From positions 1-64,000 of the forward strand of contig NZ_JAQGNX010000089.1 in NCBI RefSeq assembly GCF_028293835.1: a DNA stretch of 64,000 bases, read 5' to 3'. Each line of letters begins with the position of its first letter. Position 1 is the stretch's first letter. This DNA comes from Pseudomonas sp. GTDB taxonomy: Bacteria > Pseudomonadota > Gammaproteobacteria > Pseudomonadales > Pseudomonadaceae. The notes beneath the pieces are model-generated. The model had not been told where the DNA came from, ran no database searches, and saw only the letters and a program-made list of their open reading frames with translations. The position numbers and the translations under genes are program-made. Of the stretch, positions 60,852-64,000 are shown piece after piece.

Positions 60852-62081
60852 TCAGGCCGTCAGCGTTTGCGTGTCGAAACGCTCGCGACAGGTCGTGGCG
60901 TCATATTCGTAAATCCACTCGGCACGGATACCCACCGCGTTGGGGTTGTTGGCTTGTTCTTGCTGATAGGCAAGATCGCGTTTGCGCAACTCTTCAGGCG
61001 AAGACAAGTGATAGGTACGGCCACGCTCGCGAGCCTGAAGCTGAACCTGGGAGGTGCGAGGGCGACGCTCGGTTTCATAGGCTTCAAGCGCTGCGGGTAT
61101 GTCGGTTGCAAAATGCGCAAGGGCCTCAGCCAACACGTACCCGTCTTCGATGGCCATCGCGGCGCCCTGGGACAGGAACGGCAGCATCGGATGCGCCGCG
61201 TCACCTAGCAAAGTGGCATGCCCGACGGACCAGCGATCCATTGGATCGTGGTCGAATAAGCCCCACTTGTAGGTCTGTGAAGGATCAGTTCGCTTGAACA
61301 GCTCGATCAGGTTGCTGTGCCACCCGGTGTAGGCTTGCATGAGTTCTTCTGTCGAGCTGTGTTCGGTCCAGGACTCTTTCACCCAGTCCTCTGTTTCGGC
61401 GACGGCGACGATATTCACCGCCTTGCCGCCCTTGACGTAGTAGGTCACGACATGGGCCTTTGGCCCCATCCAGAACGCAGCGTCCGGGCTGACGAAGGGC
61501 AGGGGATGTTCCTCGACCGGCACCAGGGCGCGCCAGCACATATGGCCCGTGAATTGCGGTTTGTCCTCGCCCCACAAAGCGCCACGTACAGCGGAATGGA
61601 TGCCATCGGCACCCACCACTAAATCAGCCTCGAACCGGGTTCCATCGGCGAACATGGCGATGGCCGAGCCAGTACTCTGGGCCACGCCGGTGCAGTGCGC
61701 GCCAAAGGTCACTTGGTGCGGCGCGATATTTTCCGACAGGATTGCATGCAGGTCAGCGCGGTGAACGTGGAAGAATTCAGCGCCATACACTTCAAGGCAA
61801 CTGTCTTTGAGCGGTGTCCGGAAGAGTTCGCTGCCGGTCTCCCAGTTGCGTCCGACCATTGCTTCGGGCAAGAAGCCGATGCGTCGCAGGCCATCTTCGA
61901 CCTTGAGTGCTTTCAACGTCTTGACGGCGTTGGGCGTCATTTGCACCCCGGCACCGATCTCGCCGAAGGCTTGGGCGCGTTCGAACAGATGAAAGTCGAT
62001 CCCTTGGAGTTGCAGGGCGCGGGCGAGGGCGACGCCACCTATTCCGCCACCAATGATGGCGACACGAAATGGACGAGTCAT
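60852..62081 (-). CDS. FAD-dependent pyridine monooxygenase, NicC-like
   Basis: A 409-residue group A flavoprotein hydroxylase. FAD motif VAIIGGGIGGVALARAL (near 7), GADGIHSAVR (near 155) and GDAAHPMLPFLSQGAAMAIED (near 290). The C terminus NPNAVGIRAEWIYEYDA resembles pyridine hydroxylases such as NicC and HspB. It should make 2,5-dihydroxypyridine for nicX, but whether from 6-hydroxynicotinate, a hydroxypicolinate or another 3-substituted pyridine cannot be told. ATG 62081 is used because AAGGAG precedes it. The 76-bp leader after livF has an AT-rich palindromic core (GTTAATTAATTATC) and may hold an internal promoter. Confidence 0.85.
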   Translation of the reverse strand: MTRPFRVAIIGGGIGGVALARALQLQGIDFHLFERAQAFGEIGAGVQMTPNAVKTLKALKVEDGLRRIGFLPEAMVGRNWETGSELFRTPLKDSCLEVYGAEFFHVHRADLHAILSENIAPHQVTFGAHCTGVAQSTGSAIAMFADGTRFEADLVVGADGIHSAVRGALWGEDKPQFTGHMCWRALVPVEEHPLPFVSPDAAFWMGPKAHVVTYYVKGGKAVNIVAVAETEDWVKESWTEHSSTEELMQAYTGWHSNLIELFKRTDPSQTYKWGLFDHDPMDRWSVGHATLLGDAAHPMLPFLSQGAAMAIEDGYVLAEALAHFATDIPAALEAYETERRPRTSQVQLQARERGRTYHLSSPEELRKRDLAYQQEQANNPNAVGIRAEWIYEYDATTCRERFDTQTLTA

Positions 62082-62157
62082 GAGGATGCTCCTTATTAAG
62101 TACACAGTTAATTAATTATCAATCGGGACCTTGTGGCTCGATGGCTGAACGAACCCT

Positions 62158-62883
62158 TCAAGCTCCCAGATAGGCGTTCAGCAGCTCCGGGTCATGGAGC
62201 AGACTGTCGGCATCGGCGCTGCGACTGATGCGTCCGGTCTCGACCACGTAAGCCCGAGAGGCCACGGACAGTGCGTTGTAAATGTTTTGCTCGACCACCA
62301 TCACTGTGACCCCGTGGGCATTGATTTCACGCACCACATCAAAGACCTCGTCGGCCATTTTTGGTGACAGGCCAAGACTGGGTTCGTCCAACAGCAGCAG
62401 CCGGGGTTCGGACATCAGCGCCCGGGCGATGGCGAGCATTTGTTGCTCACCGCCACTCAAGGTGCCCGCCAGTTGCTTTTGTCGCTCGCGCAGGCGGGGA
62501 AAACGGTGAAAGGCCATGCCGATACGCGTCTCGACCTCGGCGCTGCTTCGGCACAGGAAGCCACCGAGCATGAGGTTTTCCTTCACCGTCATTGACGGCC
62601 AGACGTGGCGCTCTTCCGGGCAATGGGCGATGCCTTGGGCGACGATACGTTCTGCGCTCCAGCCGGTGATTGGTTTGCCCTCCCACTCAATCGCGCCCGA
62701 GAGGGGCTTGAGCAGGCCTGAAATCGCCCGCAGCGTTGTGCTCTTGCCCGCGCCATTGGCACCGATCAGCGCAACGATTTCGCCCTGGGCAATGTGCAGG
62801 TCGATACCGTGAAGTGCCGGTGCCTTGTTATAGGCAACCTGCAGATCGCGAATCTCCAGGAGAGCTGTGCTTGTCTGATTCAT
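62158..62883 (-). CDS. livF: Branched-chain amino acid-type ABC ATPase LivF
   Basis: A 241-residue ATPase of the HAAT family. Walker [10 protein letters not shown] (about 39), signature [15 protein letters not shown], Walker [12 protein letters not shown] and the LivF end [14 protein letters not shown]. It overlaps livG by 4 bp (ATGA). HAAT importers also take up aromatic acids and amides; in front of pyridine-ring genes it probably serves a pyridine carboxylate or related compound. Confidence 0.93.
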   Translation of the reverse strand: MNQTSTALLEIRDLQVAYNKAPALHGIDLHIAQGEIVALIGANGAGKSTTLRAISGLLKPLSGAIEWEGKPITGWSAERIVAQGIAHCPEERHVWPSMTVKENLMLGGFLCRSSAEVETRIGMAFHRFPRLRERQKQLAGTLSGGEQQMLAIARALMSEPRLLLLDEPSLGLSPKMADEVFDVVREINAHGVTVMVVEQNIYNALSVASRAYVVETGRISRSADADSLLHDPELLNAYLGA

Positions 62884-63668
62884 GCGCGTGCCTTTCCGAG
62901 ATAGGCCTCTATGACCTGTGGGTTGCCTTGCACTTGCATGGGTGTGCCTTCGGTCAGTTTTTGTCCAAAATTCATCACCACCAGGCGGTCACACAAACCC
63001 ATCACCAGGCCCATGTTGTGTTCGACGATAACGATTGATTGAACCTGGGTCTGGCGCAGACGTTTGAGGATTTCACCGAACACAAGGGCTTCATTACTGT
63101 TCAGGCCGGCGGCCGGTTCGTCCAGCATGAGCAGGGTGGGTTAGGCCGCCAGGGCGACGCTCACTTCCAGCAACCGCAACTCGCCACAGGACAACACATA
63201 GGCCGGGGTATTGATGCGTTTGGACAGGCCCATGGTTTCGATGATCAACGCCGCGCTGTCTCGGGCGGCCTGTTCTGCCTGGCGCACATGGGCCCGGGGA
63301 AAGAACGTGTCCAGCAGTGATTGCCGGGTACTCAGGTAATGCCCCGCCAGCACATTCTCGAATACCGTCAGCGGTTTCAGAACGTTGGTCTTTTGAAAGC
63401 TGCGTACCAGGCCTTTTTGCGCGATGACATACGGTCTTCTACCGGTAATGTCCTCGCCTTTGAACAGTACGCGTCCGGCTGACGGTGCGTAGAACCCGGT
63501 TATCAGATTGAAGCAAGTGGTCTTGCCGGCACCGTTGGGGCCGATCAAGCCCAGAATTTCACCCGGTTTGACCTCAAAGTTGACGTTCTGTACCGCCTTA
63601 AGTCCGCCGAATGATTTTTCCAGACCGTGCACAGATAACAAGGGCGAGGGGAGGGATTGCACGCTCAT
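62880..63668 (-). pseudogene. livG: ABC ATPase LivG, interrupted by one in-frame TAA
   Basis: A HAAT-family ATPase with Walker A GPNGAGKTT (about 41). A TAA at 63141-63143 is codon 176. The same frame resumes as [25 protein letters not shown] and runs to a proper C terminus ([12 protein letters not shown]). The stop falls between the signature region and Walker B, where Glu/Gln/Arg is normal, so a single-base change (for example GAA or CAA to TAA) is the simplest cause. The signature here is unusual: LSCGELRLLEVSVAL. With the stop bridged the protein is 262 residues, normal. If real, the importer would be dead. The LivM stop overlaps its ATG as ATGA. Confidence 0.88.
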
Positions 63669-64000
63669 GCGACGTCTCCTTGAACCCGTGTGCGGGCCGG
63701 CGAGGCGATCGGGTCTTCGCGCTGTTCGCGCCGCAGGGTCAAGAAACCCATTAGCCCTTTAGGCAGGAACAGCACCACGAGCATGACGATTAGCCCGAAC
63801 ACGGTCATCCGCAACTCTTGGGCTTCGCGCAGGTATTCCTCCAGCAAGGTCACCAGCAACGCGCCCACCAGCGGCCCGAGCAATGTGCCTTTGCCGCCGA
63901 TCAACACCATGATGATCATGGTCACCATGAAGCTGAACCGGAACACGTCGGTGCCGACGAACGAAATGTAGTGAGCGTAAAAACCACCCGCCAACCCAGC
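63665..64000 (-). CDS. livM: ABC permease LivM, C-terminal part (5' end outside window)
   Basis: The last 112 residues of a LivM-type permease, open to the right edge. TM segments FSFMVTMIIMVLIGGKGTLLGPLVGALLV and FGLIVMLVVLFLPKGLMGFL carry the family's GGKGTLLGP motif. The rest, and probably livH and a binding-protein gene, lie beyond position 64000. Confidence 0.9.
   Translation of the reverse strand, partial: AGLAGGFYAHYISFVGTDVFRFSFMVTMIIMVLIGGKGTLLGPLVGALLVTLLEEYLREAQELRMTVFGLIVMLVVLFLPKGLMGFLTLRREQREDPIASPARTRVQGDVA

Overview
The window looks like chromosome from a fluorescent-group Pseudomonas. The evidence is moderately high GC with short REP-like palindromes between genes (GTAGGAGC...GCTCCTAC types) and a gene stock typical of soil pseudomonads: SfnB-type sulfur genes, LLM flavin monooxygenases, an SdsA-type alkylsulfatase and Nic-type pyridine genes. 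No rRNA, tRNA, CRISPR array, phage or insertion sequence was seen. The species call is inferred from content, not from a marker gene.

Layout. 1-2.5 kb: the C-terminal part of a TonB-dependent receptor and a D-Ala-D-Ala ligase. 2.8-13.3 kb: an organosulfur/peptide block with two NtaA/SnaA-type flavin monooxygenases (the first broken by one nonsense codon), a methyltransferase, a dipeptide-type ABC transporter and an SfnB-like oxidoreductase. Two GG-N10-GC (sigma-54-like) promoters precede the second monooxygenase and the transporter, which suits an SfnR-type sulfur-limitation regulon. 13.4-18.7 kb: a polar amino acid (Ehu-like) ABC transporter with a deacylase gene inside its operon, then an orphan TauA/SsuA-like binding protein. 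18.9-23.1 kb: an aldo/keto reductase, a RES-Xre toxin-antitoxin pair with a readable promoter/operator, an exported DJ-1/PfpI protein and a LysR regulator.

23.2-54.9 kb is a catabolic island. A five-gene beta-oxidation operon (acyl-CoA synthetase, SDR, acyl-CoA dehydrogenase, SCP-x-like thiolase, enoyl-CoA hydratase) diverges from an exported alkylsulfatase. An aldehyde dehydrogenase, a membrane-anchored FGly-type sulfatase, an alpha-methylacyl-CoA racemase and a GMC alcohol dehydrogenase follow. An AraC regulator then leads a four-gene envelope operon: DUF1302, DUF1329, a YCF48-like propeller and an MMPL/RND permease. A second DUF1302-DUF1329 pair sits behind another GMC dehydrogenase and aldehyde dehydrogenase under a divergent TetR gene. 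Read together: sulfate ester to alcohol (sulfatases), to aldehyde (GMC), to acid (ALDH), to acyl-CoA, with the racemase allowing 2-methyl branches. The DUF1302/DUF1329/YCF48/MMPL proteins would move the hydrophobic substrate across the envelope. This pathway is inferred; the families are read from sequence.

55-64 kb: a chemoreceptor, then an operon on the minus strand running livM-livG-livF, a NicC-like monooxygenase, nicD, nicX, nicF and a TetR gene. It encodes the lower 2,5-dihydroxypyridine pathway to maleate together with a branched-chain-amino-acid-type ABC importer. livG carries one in-frame nonsense codon. The livJ-type binding protein, any ring hydroxylase and nicE are not in the window.
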